NCBI RefSeq assembly: GCF_947039875.1
Contig: NZ_CAMRAN010000002.1
Coordinates: 62,001-126,000 of the forward strand
Reading direction: 5' to 3'
Origin: an uncultured Photobacterium sp.
GTDB lineage: Bacteria > Pseudomonadota > Gammaproteobacteria > Enterobacterales > Vibrionaceae
Length of the DNA stretch: 64,000 nucleotides
In this document: one piece after another, positions 27,728-37,234 of the stretch
Numbering within the stretch: the stretch's first letter is position 1
How the letters are laid out: the number at the start of each line of letters is the position of its first letter
Translations under genes and position numbers: made by a program
The notes under the pieces: generated by a model
Seen by the model: the letters and a program-made list of their open reading frames with translations, nothing else
The model's database searches: none
What the model was told of the DNA's origin: nothing

Positions 27728-28561
27728 TTATTTTGAACTGATTTGCGGTATACCTAACAACAAATCATCATACTGCAACACAACACCTAATGTATTAATA
27801 GTCTGATTTGAATTTATCTTTTTACCATTAACACCATGATTATCATCGCTAAACTCAGGAATTGGCAGCTGTGATTTAATCGCCATCGCAGTATAATACT
27901 GTTCACGACTAGGGTGTGTACTCGCCGCTAAATGCATTATTGGCATCGAAGGGTGTTGCACAATAATAGCCGAGATAACACCAATACAATCATCCAAATG
28001 CACCAAATTAACGGGCTGTTTACCTGCACTCAATTGTTGACGACCAGATAAAAACCTCACAGGATGCCGTTGTGGTCCAATTAATCCAGATAAACGTAAT
28101 ACCGTCAGTTGTTGTTGCCATTGCTGACGTAACTGCTGTTCTAATATGTAATGTAATTGCCCAGAAGCAGAATTAGGATTAACCGCGGTTGTTTCTAATA
28201 CCTCCCCTTGTAAAGTGTCATATACCGAAGTCGTACTGATAAAAATAATCCGCTGACACCCCATTTTCTTTGCTGCGGTTGCTAATGACATGATATTTTC
28301 AATATGAACAAGTGGGTTAAGATTTTTACGTCCTGGTGGAATAGCAATAATCAACACGTCTGTTGCTAAAAATTGGGTTATTGTTGGATTCGTTTCCTCC
28401 ATTAGGGGTAATGTTAATAAACAGCCGTTAATTCCTTGCTGCTGTAATACATTAACGCCCTCAATCGTTGTTTTAGAGCCCCACACTTCAATCGCTTGGC
28501 TTTTTAATGATAATGCTAACGGTAATCCGAGCCATCCACAGCCACAAATACTGACTTTCAT
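27728..28561 (-). CDS. yeeZ: YeeZ-like NAD(P)-binding SDR protein
   Basis: 277 residues, extended short-chain dehydrogenase/epimerase fold like E. coli YeeZ. Rossmann start VSICGCGWLGLPLALSLK, then IIFISTTSVYD and LRLSGLIGPQRHPVRFLSGR, then NLVHLDDCIGVI. The active-site Tyr-x3-Lys of classical SDRs is not evident, as in other YeeZ proteins. Biological role is unknown. AAGGATAATCA before the ATG is the ribosome site. It is monocistronic and convergent with the sRNA-like array. Confidence 0.82.
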   Translation of the reverse strand: MKVSICGCGWLGLPLALSLKSQAIEVWGSKTTIEGVNVLQQQGINGCLLTLPLMEETNPTITQFLATDVLIIAIPPGRKNLNPLVHIENIMSLATAAKKMGCQRIIFISTTSVYDTLQGEVLETTAVNPNSASGQLHYILEQQLRQQWQQQLTVLRLSGLIGPQRHPVRFLSGRQQLSAGKQPVNLVHLDDCIGVISAIIVQHPSMPIMHLAASTHPSREQYYTAMAIKSQLPIPEFSDDNHGVNGKKINSNQTINTLGVVLQYDDLLLGIPQISSK

Positions 28562-28905
28562 TGATTATCCTTTTTTTATTTAAATATTATTCAATCTGTT
28601 ATTTATTCAAAAATGATAGAACATAGTCATTATTATTTATTTCAGAGCTTGAAATAAGTCTTTATTTATAAAACAAATACTCAAAACTGATAAAATAAAA
28701 CAACAAAAACTAACATTATTTGTTTTATAAATTTCAATTCTGAAAATAAAAAGTCGATCTCGATCAAAATCTAATAAGAACACACTGAAAAAGACCGTGA
28801 ACAGCTAGAATATGTTAAGAGTTAAGTAGTATAGTTTCATTATATGGGCAACTTGATGACAAGAATGCTACAAATGAAATTCAATAACGAAGTGCATAAA
28901 TACCT
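28562..28905. other. Intergenic region between yeeZ-like gene and hexR
   Basis: 344 AT-rich bases between divergent genes. It holds a 16-bp perfect inverted repeat and presumably both promoters; TATAGT near 28831 is a possible hexR -10. No gene is seen. Confidence 0.4.
28664..28732. repeat. 16-bp perfect inverted repeat
   Basis: ATTTATAAAACAAATA (28664-28679) and its exact reverse complement (28717-28732), separated by 37 bases. It lies midway between the divergent yeeZ-like gene and hexR. Confidence 0.7.
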
Positions 28906-29763
28906 ATGAATACCATAGAAAAAATACAAAATAACTTAGAACACTTCAGCAAATCTGAACGTAAAGTAGCGGAAGTTATTATAGCATCGCCACAAACGGC
29001 TATTCACTCTAGCATCGCAACATTAGCCAAAATGGCCGATGTAAGTGAGCCCACCGTTAATCGTTTTTGTCGTCGACTTGATACCAAAGGCTTTCCTGAC
29101 TTTAAATTACATTTAGCCCAAAGTTTGGCAAACGGTACCCCCTATGTAAATCGTAATGTTGAAGAAAATGATGGCCCTGATGCTTACACGGCCAAAATAT
29201 TTGAATCAACCATGGCTTGCTTAGATGTCGCCAAAAATAGTATTGATCCAATGCAAATTAACCGAGCGGTTGATTTATTGACACAAGCAAAAAAAATATC
29301 CTTTTTTGGATTAGGCGCATCAGCCTCTGTTGCACACGATGCTCAGAATAAATTCTTTAGATTTAACATCCCGATTGTGTGTTTTGATGACATAGTTATG
29401 CAACGCATGAGTGTCATTAATTGCAGTGATGGCGATGTTGTGGTTGTTATTTCACACACAGGACGCACAAAAAATCTGGTTGAAATAGCACAAATGGCAC
29501 GTGAAAATGGCGCGACCGTCATTGGTATTACGGCAAAGCATTCGCCATTAGAGCGTGAATGTTCATTATCTATTTGTCTTGATATTCCTGAAGATACTGA
29601 TATTTATATGCCAATGGCGAGTCGTGTTGTACAAATGACCGTTATTGATGTTCTCGCAACAGGCTTTACATTACGTCGAGGATCAAGTTTCCGCGATAAC
29701 CTAAAACGTGTTAAAGACTCACTTAAAGATTCCCGTTTTTCTAAAGAGTGTCATCTACTGTAA
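28906..29763 (+). CDS. hexR: HexR, RpiR-family regulator of central carbon metabolism
   Basis: 285 residues. The N-terminal helix-turn-helix (about 1-75) reads KSERKVAEVIIASPQTAIHSSIATLAKMADVSEPTVNRFCRR. The C-terminal SIS domain (about 120-250) binds a sugar phosphate (KDPG in HexR), with FFGLGASASVAHDAQNKFFRF and VVVISHTGRTKNLVEIA. Very close to E. coli HexR throughout. It controls glycolytic and Entner-Doudoroff genes and is followed by pykA, a common HexR target. Confidence 0.96.
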   Translation: MNTIEKIQNNLEHFSKSERKVAEVIIASPQTAIHSSIATLAKMADVSEPTVNRFCRRLDTKGFPDFKLHLAQSLANGTPYVNRNVEENDGPDAYTAKIFESTMACLDVAKNSIDPMQINRAVDLLTQAKKISFFGLGASASVAHDAQNKFFRFNIPIVCFDDIVMQRMSVINCSDGDVVVVISHTGRTKNLVEIAQMARENGATVIGITAKHSPLERECSLSICLDIPEDTDIYMPMASRVVQMTVIDVLATGFTLRRGSSFRDNLKRVKDSLKDSRFSKECHLL

Positions 29764-29955
29764 TGCCAATAAATAGCGGAGTTTCGGCTTCGCTAACACA
29801 TTACAGACACTCTCTTACCTCTCTGTTTGATAATGACTATCATCGCCTTACCTTAAATTACTGAATCACATTTATGCACACTTTCTTTATCCAATCACTT
29901 ATACACTGCAATGCCGTTGGATAGATAAATCAGTTTATTTACATGGAGCTTATTA

Positions 29956-31401
29956 ATGTCAGAACAACTACGACGTACCAAAATTGTGACAACCCTAGGA
30001 CCTGCAACTGATCGTGATAATAACCTAGAAAAAATCATTGCTGCGGGTGCTAACGTGGTTCGCATGAACTTTTCCCATGGCAGCCCAGAAGATCATATCC
30101 TTCGCACTCAACAAGTGCGCGAAATTGCAGCACGATTGGGTAAACATGTTGCTATTTTAGGCGATCTGCAAGGCCCTAAAATTCGTGTATCAACCTTCAA
30201 AGATGGCAAAATTCTGCTTAACATTGGCGATAGCTTCACCCTTGATAGTGACTTACCCAAAGGTGAAGGCCATCAAGATGCCGTTGGTCTTGACTATAAA
30301 GAATTACCCAATGATGTTGTTAAAGGTGATGTGTTGTTACTTGATGATGGTCGAGTTCAACTACAAGTAACTGAAGTAGCTGGCAATAAAGTACATACTA
30401 TTGTTACCGTTGCTGGCCCTTTATCTAATAATAAAGGAATAAATAAAAAAGGCGGTGGCTTATCTGCGGCAGCATTAACAGCAAAAGATAAAGCAGATAT
30501 TATTACAGCGGCCGCCATGAAGGTTGATTACCTTGCAGTTTCTTTTCCTCGCAATGGTGCAGATATGCATTATGCTCGTCAACTAGCAACCGAAGCAGGG
30601 TTAACAGCCAAATTAGTCGCTAAAGTAGAACGGGCAGAAACAGTGGCAACAACAGAAGCGATGGATGACATTATTTTAGCGTCTGATGTGGTGATGGTTG
30701 CTCGTGGCGATTTAGGCGTTGAAATTGGCGATCCTGAACTTGTTGGCGTACAAAAAAAACTGATCCGTCGCGCTCGTAGCCTTGATCGTACTGTTATTAC
30801 CGCAACTCAAATGATGGAATCGATGATCACAAGCCCAATGCCAACACGTGCTGAGGTTATGGACGTTGCTAATGCGGTATTAGATGGTACTGATGCGGTC
30901 ATGCTATCAGCAGAAACAGCCGCTGGTGACTTCCCTGTAGAAACAGTCGCAATAATGGCCAGTGTGTGTCTTGGTGCAGAAAAAGAACCAAGTATTAATA
31001 TTTCCAATCACCGTTTAGATCGTAAATTCTCAAACCCTGAAGAAACCATTGCAATGGCAGCCATGTATGCTGCAAATCATATGGCTGGTATTAAAGCAAT
31101 TGTAGTAATGACAGAATCGGGACGTACGCCACGTTTAATGTCTCGTATTTCATCAGGATTACCTATTTTTGCGTTATCTAGAAATAAAACGACGTTAAAT
31201 CAAGCTTCATTATATCGCGGAGTTACGCCAGTATTTTTTGATCGCGACAGTGACGCAGGCTTAGAAGCGGCAAAGCATGCGCTGAATGTTCTAAAACAGA
31301 CTGGATATGTACAACCGGGCGATTTAACCATTATTACCCAAGGTGATAAAATGGACACGGTTGGATCAACCAATAATATGCGTATTTTGACGGTTGATTA
31401 A
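29956..31401 (+). CDS. pykA: Pyruvate kinase II
   Basis: 481 residues; phosphoenolpyruvate + ADP to pyruvate + ATP, cytoplasmic. Family order: [26 protein letters not shown], the lid domain (about 70-170), then KVERAE (catalytic Lys), [20 protein letters not shown] (metal ligands), and [12 protein letters not shown]-terminal domain has [15 protein letters not shown]. Closest to the PykA (type II, AMP-activated) branch, not PykF. A ribosome site GGAGC precedes the ATG. It sits 192 bases after hexR. Confidence 0.97.
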   Translation: MSEQLRRTKIVTTLGPATDRDNNLEKIIAAGANVVRMNFSHGSPEDHILRTQQVREIAARLGKHVAILGDLQGPKIRVSTFKDGKILLNIGDSFTLDSDLPKGEGHQDAVGLDYKELPNDVVKGDVLLLDDGRVQLQVTEVAGNKVHTIVTVAGPLSNNKGINKKGGGLSAAALTAKDKADIITAAAMKVDYLAVSFPRNGADMHYARQLATEAGLTAKLVAKVERAETVATTEAMDDIILASDVVMVARGDLGVEIGDPELVGVQKKLIRRARSLDRTVITATQMMESMITSPMPTRAEVMDVANAVLDGTDAVMLSAETAAGDFPVETVAIMASVCLGAEKEPSINISNHRLDRKFSNPEETIAMAAMYAANHMAGIKAIVVMTESGRTPRLMSRISSGLPIFALSRNKTTLNQASLYRGVTPVFFDRDSDAGLEAAKHALNVLKQTGYVQPGDLTIITQGDKMDTVGSTNNMRILTVD

Positions 31402-31458
31402 CCCTTAACTATACCAATATACACATATCATTAATAAACAGTGAAAATAATGGATAAC

Positions 31459-31488
31459 AAAGGCTGAGATCGTATTCTCAGCCTTTCC
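31459..31488 (+). terminator. Terminator after pykA
   Basis: AAAGGCTGAGA / TCTCAGCCTTT perfect 11-bp stem with a 6-base loop. T run is short (TTTCCTGTTTT). May serve rimJ as well. Confidence 0.8.
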
Positions 31489-31502
31489 TGTTTTAAGCTG
31501 GC

Positions 31503-32102
31503 TCAATTTATCGGCAGTGACCAATTAGGGTTCACTAATGATGTTAAAATATGATCCTGCCATTGACCATTGATCAATAAATAATTTTTCGCTAACCCTT
31601 CTTGCTCAAAACCTACTGCCGTTAATACACTACCACTTTTATTATTATGCGGCATATACGCTGCCATAACGCGATGAAAATGCTTATCGATAAATATCCA
31701 CTCACATACAGCAGTTAACGCACGACGCATCACTGCTTTACCCTGATGATCTTGATCTAATGAATAACCAACATGACAGGCATAAAAAGGTGACTTCACT
31801 AAATTACTAAAATTAATCACCCCAATAATTGCGTTAGTTTCACGATGCTCGATAACAAAATAAAAAGCCATCTCATGACGGTGTAGCGTCGCAATTTGTT
31901 CAAGACGTTGCTGCCAACCTACTAAGCTAAAAAAAGCTTCATGACGTAACGGCTCCCACGGTGCTAGAAAATGACGATTACGCTGATAGTATGCTGAAAT
32001 TTGTTCTGCATCTCGCGTTTCAATCAAGCGAATTTTTATATCATCAAGCACAATAGTTGATGAGCGATGTATAATTGAATGAAACAAGTACGGCCTCGAC
32101 AT
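31503..32102 (-). CDS. rimJ: RimJ-like GNAT N-acetyltransferase
   Basis: GNAT acetyltransferase of the RimJ type, which acetylates the N-terminal alanine of ribosomal protein S5. 199 residues from the ATG at 32102; the frame is open to 32165, which would add 21 residues without family similarity. Conserved blocks: ENRHFLAPWEPLR-like RNRHFLAPWEPLRHEAF, IIGVINFSNLV, CHVGYSLDQDHQGKAVMRRALTA (acetyl-CoA loop), HRVMAAYMPHNNKSG and NYLLINGQWQDHILT. No good ribosome site is visible at any candidate start. Confidence 0.88.
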   Translation of the reverse strand: MSRPYLFHSIIHRSSTIVLDDIKIRLIETRDAEQISAYYQRNRHFLAPWEPLRHEAFFSLVGWQQRLEQIATLHRHEMAFYFVIEHRETNAIIGVINFSNLVKSPFYACHVGYSLDQDHQGKAVMRRALTAVCEWIFIDKHFHRVMAAYMPHNNKSGSVLTAVGFEQEGLAKNYLLINGQWQDHILTSLVNPNWSLPIN

Positions 32103-32251
32103 GACAATGTTAATTGATATAACGCACATTTTATGATGTTTACATGATATTGAATACAAGCGCATTCAATATTCGATATATTAGCATGTCGTTGTCTGTT
32201 ACTCTTTTACCAGTCAATGTTATTAATTATTACGCCTTTAGTGAGTTATTG

Positions 32252-32746
32252 ATGTATTACGATTGTATTGAAACAGAACTGGGAAATATTATGTTGTTGG
32301 CAGATCATCAAGGTCTTCGACAACTATCGATTACAAGCCCCAGCTATAGCCCTAATGAAATATGGCAGCATAACCCCGAGTTTATGGCTCCCTTCATTAA
32401 ACAACTCAAAGAATACCTCATCGGCTCCCGTAAAAGATTCACTTTTCCTCTTGCTCCACAAGGCACCTTGTTTCAACAACAAATATGGCATGCTATTGCT
32501 GATGTCCCCTATGGTGAAACCGTTACCTACGAGCAAATAGCAGCAAATATTGGCAATACCAAAGCAACTCAAGCAATAGGTATGGCTAAAAATGTTAACC
32601 CCATCCCTATTGTGATCCCCTGTCACCGCGTATTAAACAGTCATAATTCATTATGTGGTTATCGTTACGGCGAAGATATAGTCGCACTACTATTAGCCTT
32701 AGAAGCGGGTGATACCATCTTGCTAGAAGCACATCAGAACGATTAA
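32252..32746 (+). CDS. ogt: Methylated-DNA-[protein]-cysteine S-methyltransferase
   Basis: Suicide repair enzyme that takes the alkyl group from O6-alkylguanine or O4-alkylthymine. 164 residues from 32252; the frame is open from 32144, but the family start aligns with MYYDCIETELGNIMLLAD. The active site is IPCHRVLNS, preceded by the helix-turn-helix YGETVTYEQIAANIGNTKATQAIGMA. The arginine-finger region is normal. Ogt is preferred over AdaB/Ada because there is no N-terminal Ada domain. Confidence 0.92.
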   Translation: MYYDCIETELGNIMLLADHQGLRQLSITSPSYSPNEIWQHNPEFMAPFIKQLKEYLIGSRKRFTFPLAPQGTLFQQQIWHAIADVPYGETVTYEQIAANIGNTKATQAIGMAKNVNPIPIVIPCHRVLNSHNSLCGYRYGEDIVALLLALEAGDTILLEAHQND

Positions 32747-32784
32747 TTCAAATTCCCATCGCTTTATTGTTTGTTATAAAAAAT

Positions 32785-32813
32785 AAAGAGATAGCAATGA
32801 AGGCTATCTCTTT
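32785..32813. terminator. Bidirectional terminator between ogt and tyrR
   Basis: AAAGAGATAGC / GCTATCTCTTT perfect 11-bp stem with a 7-base loop, A/T runs on both sides, between convergent genes. Confidence 0.88.
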
Positions 32814-32830
32814 TATTTTACACTTAATGA

Positions 32831-34369
32831 TCAACTACGTTTGCTAAGCCCATATTCTCGAAGCTTATTCGCCACCGCAGTATGAGAAACCCCTAACCGT
32901 TTAGCCAATTTACGCGTGGATGGATAACTCTGATATAAATTCGATAAAATACCCGATTCATACCGCTTCATTATTTCATCTAACGATCCGGTTAAGGTTT
33001 CTTCACTGATGACTGTACTTGACTCATTCTCAGGTAATTGCACATCAGTCAATGTCATTACCTCCCCTTCCACCTGCGTCATCGCGCGAAATAGCACGTT
33101 TCGCAACTGACGAATATTACCTGGCCAAGCATATTGTTTCAGTGTTGATGCTAATTTTTCCGATAGTAACGGCTTAGGTTGATATAGCTCTTGTGCAAAT
33201 TGCGCTAAGAATAATTCAGCTAATGGCACAATGTCAGCCGCGCGCTCGCGAAGTGGTGGCACCACTAAAGCCAGTACATTCAGTCGATAATAAAGATCTT
33301 CACGAAATGCCCCTTCAGCGACTAAATCAGGCAGTTTTTTCTGAGTTGAACAAATCACTCGTACCGATACCTTTATTTCAGCTTCTTCACCGACACGACG
33401 GAACGTGCCATCTTGTAGGAAACGCAGTAATTTAATCTGTAGGTGTTTTGACATTTCGCCAATTTCATACAAGAAAACAGTACCACCAGCCGCTTGTTCA
33501 AAGATCCCTTTCTTTGCCGGTTCATTAGCACTTTCAATACAGCCAAATAACTCTGTTTCTGCTGCATTATCTGGCATAGAAATACAGTTAACGACTAAAA
33601 ATGGTTTATCACGATGCACCGAGCGTTGATGGCAAGCACGCGCTAGCATCTCTTTACCAGTTCCTGTTTCACCTTGAATCAGTAAAGGCGCATCTAATAG
33701 CGCCAATTTCTTTGCTTGGCCCAGTAAGTGCTTAAATCGTGATGACTGTCCGATCAGATGCTCAAAACCACTGTCACCATTAATGCTCCGCATCACTACA
33801 GGCATTTTAGCTTCAGAAAGCGATTTTAATAAAATCAACGCACTCACAAGTACAGGTTCAGAGGTATCATCATTGACGCAGACGGGCATAATATCCATTT
33901 GATAATCTAACCCAGCAATAACCACAATCTCGCTGTGTTTCTGAGCTTGATTTTTATCTAACCAACGGGAAAAATTAAACCCTAATAAAGTATGAATATT
34001 TTCATTAAAGAGATCGTCACTACGATGACCCATTAATTGCTCGGCTGCCTGATTGGCAAAATCCACTTTACCATTTAAATTAATGGTAAAAAATGGATCC
34101 GGTAATGTCTGTAACAACGCTGATAATTCAGTGTGTTCACGCTCACTCGGCATAAACTGAATTTTACGTACATCGGTAACGCCATCAAGCTGACGGATCT
34201 GCGACATTAATTGGCTAAATTGTTCAAATTCAACTTCAGGACAATTTAAATAAATAATACCGATACGATCAATTTCAATCCCACGAAGATCAATATCTTG
34301 ACTGGTTAAAATATCTAACAGTTCTCGAGTCATGCCGACTCTATCTTCGCAAAAGACCTGTAATCTCAT
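32831..34369 (-). CDS. tyrR: TyrR, regulator of aromatic amino-acid genes
   Basis: 512 residues (E. coli 513). ACT domain 1-75 (MRLQVFCEDRVGMTRELLDIL), PAS domain about 78-190 (LLQTLPDPFFTINLNGKVDFAN), AAA+ ATPase about 205-430 with Walker A GETGTGKEML, and a C-terminal FIS-like helix-turn-helix STRKLAKRLGVSHTAVANKLR. The sigma-54 contact loop GAFTGA is replaced by CIESANEPAKKG, as in true TyrR proteins, which work on sigma-70 promoters. Two dyads lie 95-180 bases upstream. Confidence 0.96.
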   Translation of the reverse strand: MRLQVFCEDRVGMTRELLDILTSQDIDLRGIEIDRIGIIYLNCPEVEFEQFSQLMSQIRQLDGVTDVRKIQFMPSEREHTELSALLQTLPDPFFTINLNGKVDFANQAAEQLMGHRSDDLFNENIHTLLGFNFSRWLDKNQAQKHSEIVVIAGLDYQMDIMPVCVNDDTSEPVLVSALILLKSLSEAKMPVVMRSINGDSGFEHLIGQSSRFKHLLGQAKKLALLDAPLLIQGETGTGKEMLARACHQRSVHRDKPFLVVNCISMPDNAAETELFGCIESANEPAKKGIFEQAAGGTVFLYEIGEMSKHLQIKLLRFLQDGTFRRVGEEAEIKVSVRVICSTQKKLPDLVAEGAFREDLYYRLNVLALVVPPLRERAADIVPLAELFLAQFAQELYQPKPLLSEKLASTLKQYAWPGNIRQLRNVLFRAMTQVEGEVMTLTDVQLPENESSTVISEETLTGSLDEIMKRYESGILSNLYQSYPSTRKLAKRLGVSHTAVANKLREYGLSKRS

Positions 34370-34463
34370 TGTTTACACCTTCTTGTTATTCATTTTTTGT
34401 GCGTAATTCATTACAGTTATCCATTGAGGATAATATTTGACAATAGTAATAATAATCATAGTG

Positions 34464-34542
34464 TTAAGACTTATAATTGAGCGTCTTAATCCACATAATG
34501 AAAACAATTTGTTAGTGCATACTGTCAACTATTCCTGACAGT
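34464..34542. promoter_or_regulatory. Two dyads in the tyrR upstream region
   Basis: TTAAGAC-N12-GTCTTAA (34464-34489) and ACTGTCA-N8-TGACAGT (34521-34542), both perfect 7-bp arms. The rest of the 305-base gap (34370-34674) shows no gene. Confidence 0.35.
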
Positions 34543-34630
34543 TATGTCAGTGTGCGACGAACCTATTAATGAGTCAAGCTACGAGATCGCATCTGTACTG
34601 ATTAAATATAAAAAGAGATATTTCGGTAAT

Positions 34631-34658
34631 AAAAAAGAGAACCGAAGTTCTCTTTTTT
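34631..34658 (-). terminator. Terminator after ycjF
   Basis: AAAAAAGAGAAC-CGAA-GTTCTCTTTTTT: perfect stem with T run on the minus strand, 16 bases after the stop. Confidence 0.92.
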
Positions 34659-34674
34659 AAGTGCTAATGCTTGA

Positions 34675-35706
34675 TTAACTTTTATCTTGTTTGCCTAGTT
34701 GACTTAACAAATCTCGACGAATTTCGCTTAACCTTGGTTGTTCTCCTTCCATCCACGGTAATGGACGCATAAGGTTAATCGCTTTAAGGCCTAAGCGACC
34801 GGTAAGTAAACCAACACCAACCCCTTGCGCTACTCGGGTTGACATCCGTCCAGCAAGATCCATCGACAGCATATCCATCCCTAAATCAGCCACGACTTCA
34901 GACGCACCAGCAAATGCCATATTGGCGAGCACTAACTTTACTAGTTTAATCCGTGACCAATAACTAAGTTCAATACCATAAACAGCAGAGATCTGCTCAA
35001 TTAGACGAAAGTTACGCCAAGCAACGAGCAACATATCAGCTGCTGCTAGCGGGCTCAACGCTACCATTAATGCCGCTTCACTGGAGTATTTTGCAACCAG
35101 TTGTCGGGCTAATTTATCTTGTTGACTCACCACCATTTGATCATAAAGTGCCAACACTTCCCGATCATTATGAGTTGCCGCCAATGCGTGTAACCAACGA
35201 TCATAGCCATGATTATCCGTTGGAATTTGACTCAATTTAGCTAATTTCACACAAAAAGCTTTACCCGAACCAATGCCATCAGCGGTTAATAATTGATGGG
35301 CCTGATCACGTTCTGTCTGGCGCTGTTTTAAACGACGTAAATTAATTAACTCACGCCCTAACGCACCGATACCTGCAACAGCAATACCTGCAACAATGGC
35401 ACTCCATCCTAATGATAACCAATTACTGGTTTGATAAGCCGTTACGACATGGTCTACTGTTTGCCAACCCACCATCGCAGCACCAGCAACTAATAATCCT
35501 TTAAACCAACTGTAACGGCGCTTAGGTTTGGCGGCTAAAATTTGACCAAGTGTTTGTTCACTTTCAACTTCAGCACTTTCAACGGTATCGGGTAAAAACG
35601 CGCTTTGCTGTTCAAAGTTCATCTTTACCGTTAAATCCGGTTGCTGATCACTTAATGGCTGTTGTGATTCATCAAACACTATTTTTGCTTTTAATGGCTC
35701 TGTCAT
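34675..35706 (-). CDS. ycjF: YcjF-family inner-membrane protein (DUF697/TIGR01620)
   Basis: 343 residues. Acidic N-terminal tail (about 1-65), two membrane segments (WFKGLLVAGAAMVGWQTVD and LGWSAIVAGIAVAGIGALG), then a helical domain with ADMLLVAWRNFRLIEQISAVYGIELSYWSRIKL, the conserved DUF697 core. It overlaps ycjX by four bases (ATGA). In enterobacteria ycjXF belong to the PspF regulon. Molecular function is not known. Confidence 0.9.
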   Translation of the reverse strand: MTEPLKAKIVFDESQQPLSDQQPDLTVKMNFEQQSAFLPDTVESAEVESEQTLGQILAAKPKRRYSWFKGLLVAGAAMVGWQTVDHVVTAYQTSNWLSLGWSAIVAGIAVAGIGALGRELINLRRLKQRQTERDQAHQLLTADGIGSGKAFCVKLAKLSQIPTDNHGYDRWLHALAATHNDREVLALYDQMVVSQQDKLARQLVAKYSSEAALMVALSPLAAADMLLVAWRNFRLIEQISAVYGIELSYWSRIKLVKLVLANMAFAGASEVVADLGMDMLSMDLAGRMSTRVAQGVGVGLLTGRLGLKAINLMRPLPWMEGEQPRLSEIRRDLLSQLGKQDKS

Positions 35707-37100
35707 TGCAATTTATCTCCCAAAAGATATTCCAATGCTTTATCCATTCGAATATGTGGTAAAGGTTCATCTACTTGCTGAGGTAATGGACGTAAATTAA
35801 TAAAATCAAATCCATTCCTATTCCAAAAATCTTGATTAGGTAATCGTCGCGGTACATCACCAGGAAAGAATGTTTGTGCATTACCATCAATATCCGTTCC
35901 ACGTAATGCAGGCATTTGTTTGCCTTGATAGTTAACAAACCCAGGCTCACTGGCTTGAATCGATGCTAAGCTAACACAATCCATGGTAATACCTTCAAAC
36001 GAGGCGGTTTGCCATGCTTCATTAACTAATTGCTGTAATAATCCCACTAAGTTTGGGTGTTGCTCTGGTGTAATATGATCCGCTTTTGTTGCGGCAAATA
36101 GCACCTTATCAATCCGTGGAGCAAACAATCGACGTAGCATTGAACTACGCCCATATTTAAAACTTTGCATTAATTGATCTAACGCTTGGCGCATATCGTT
36201 AAACGACTCATGGCCAGCATTTAATGGTTGTAAGCAATCAACGAGCACAATTTGTCGATCAAACTTTGAGAAATGATCATTATAAAAAGCTTTCACAACA
36301 TGTTGCTGATAATACTTATAACGTTTTTTTAGCATGCCAAAATTGCTATCATCAGTGGCAGTAGCAAGTTGTTGCTCAGTGTATTTATTGGTCCATATCA
36401 TCGGGAAGAACTGCAATACTGGGGCGCCCGCTAATTCCCCAGGCAATACAAATCGCCCCGGTTGAACCCAATGTAACCCACCTTCAGCCTTACATTGATG
36501 CAAATAATCTGTAAATGACGCCGCAATAGTTTCAATTAACGCTTCATCAGCAGGAGCAAACGGATCAAATTGCTCTCCCATAGCTAACCATGATTGTGCT
36601 AATGCTAAACGCTGTCCTTTTAATACTTGTGCTTGTTGCTTAGACCAGCTAATAAAATCAAGCTCAAGTAACGGTAAATCTAATAGCCATTCACCTGGGT
36701 AATCAATAATATCGAGGTACAGGGTTGCCGTATCTTGAAATAATTTTAATGCCCCTTTTTGCGGCTTAAAGCGCAATGCTAATCGTGTCTGGCTAACATC
36801 ACTGGTTGGTTGCGGCCATGACGGTGGCGATGAAAATAAGGCGTTGATCCCCTCATCATAGCCAAATTTAGGCACATGCATGTCTAACTGTGGAACACGT
36901 TTTGAGCCCAATAAATAACCTTCTCTTACCGCAGAAAACATCGGCAAGCGAGGATTGGTACTTACGTGCAATAGCTGATTAATCAGTGAGGTAATAAAGG
37001 CCGTTTTTCCTGCGCGTGATAAACCCGTTACCGCAAGACGCACATGGCGATCAAGGCTGCGATTAACCCATTTATTCACTTCATTGCTAATTCGATTCAT
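35703..37100 (-). CDS. ycjX: YcjX-family P-loop NTPase
   Basis: 465 residues. Walker A is near the start (LAVTGLSRAGKTAFITSLINQLLH), Walker B-like IIDYPGEWLLDLPLL, then FAATKADHIT, a GTPase NKxD-like motif. The family is a DUF463 GTP/ATP-binding protein of the stress-linked psp neighbourhood. GGAACC before the ATG is a weak ribosome site. A terminator separates it from pspC, so it likely has its own promoter or read-through from psp. Confidence 0.9.
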   Translation of the reverse strand: MNRISNEVNKWVNRSLDRHVRLAVTGLSRAGKTAFITSLINQLLHVSTNPRLPMFSAVREGYLLGSKRVPQLDMHVPKFGYDEGINALFSSPPSWPQPTSDVSQTRLALRFKPQKGALKLFQDTATLYLDIIDYPGEWLLDLPLLELDFISWSKQQAQVLKGQRLALAQSWLAMGEQFDPFAPADEALIETIAASFTDYLHQCKAEGGLHWVQPGRFVLPGELAGAPVLQFFPMIWTNKYTEQQLATATDDSNFGMLKKRYKYYQQHVVKAFYNDHFSKFDRQIVLVDCLQPLNAGHESFNDMRQALDQLMQSFKYGRSSMLRRLFAPRIDKVLFAATKADHITPEQHPNLVGLLQQLVNEAWQTASFEGITMDCVSLASIQASEPGFVNYQGKQMPALRGTDIDGNAQTFFPGDVPRRLPNQDFWNRNGFDFINLRPLPQQVDEPLPHIRMDKALEYLLGDKLQ

Positions 37101-37141
37101 TACGGTTCCTAATTAACATATATGGTTTAATAAACACCCAT

Positions 37142-37175
37142 AAAAAAAGCAGGCCTGAACCATCAAAACCTGCTT
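37142..37175 (-). terminator. Terminator after pspC
   Basis: AGCAGG / CCTGCT stem with a 15-base loop and seven T residues on the minus strand. Confidence 0.75.
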
Positions 37176-37234
37176 ATATTGATGTTCTTTACTGAAATTC
37201 CGGCAACTAACATCAAGTACTTTAGTGTTTGACG

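Noticed and set aside
32831..34369. Loss of the sigma-54 GAFTGA loop in the TyrR AAA domain
   Set aside because: Normal for TyrR, which acts at sigma-70 promoters; not a defect.
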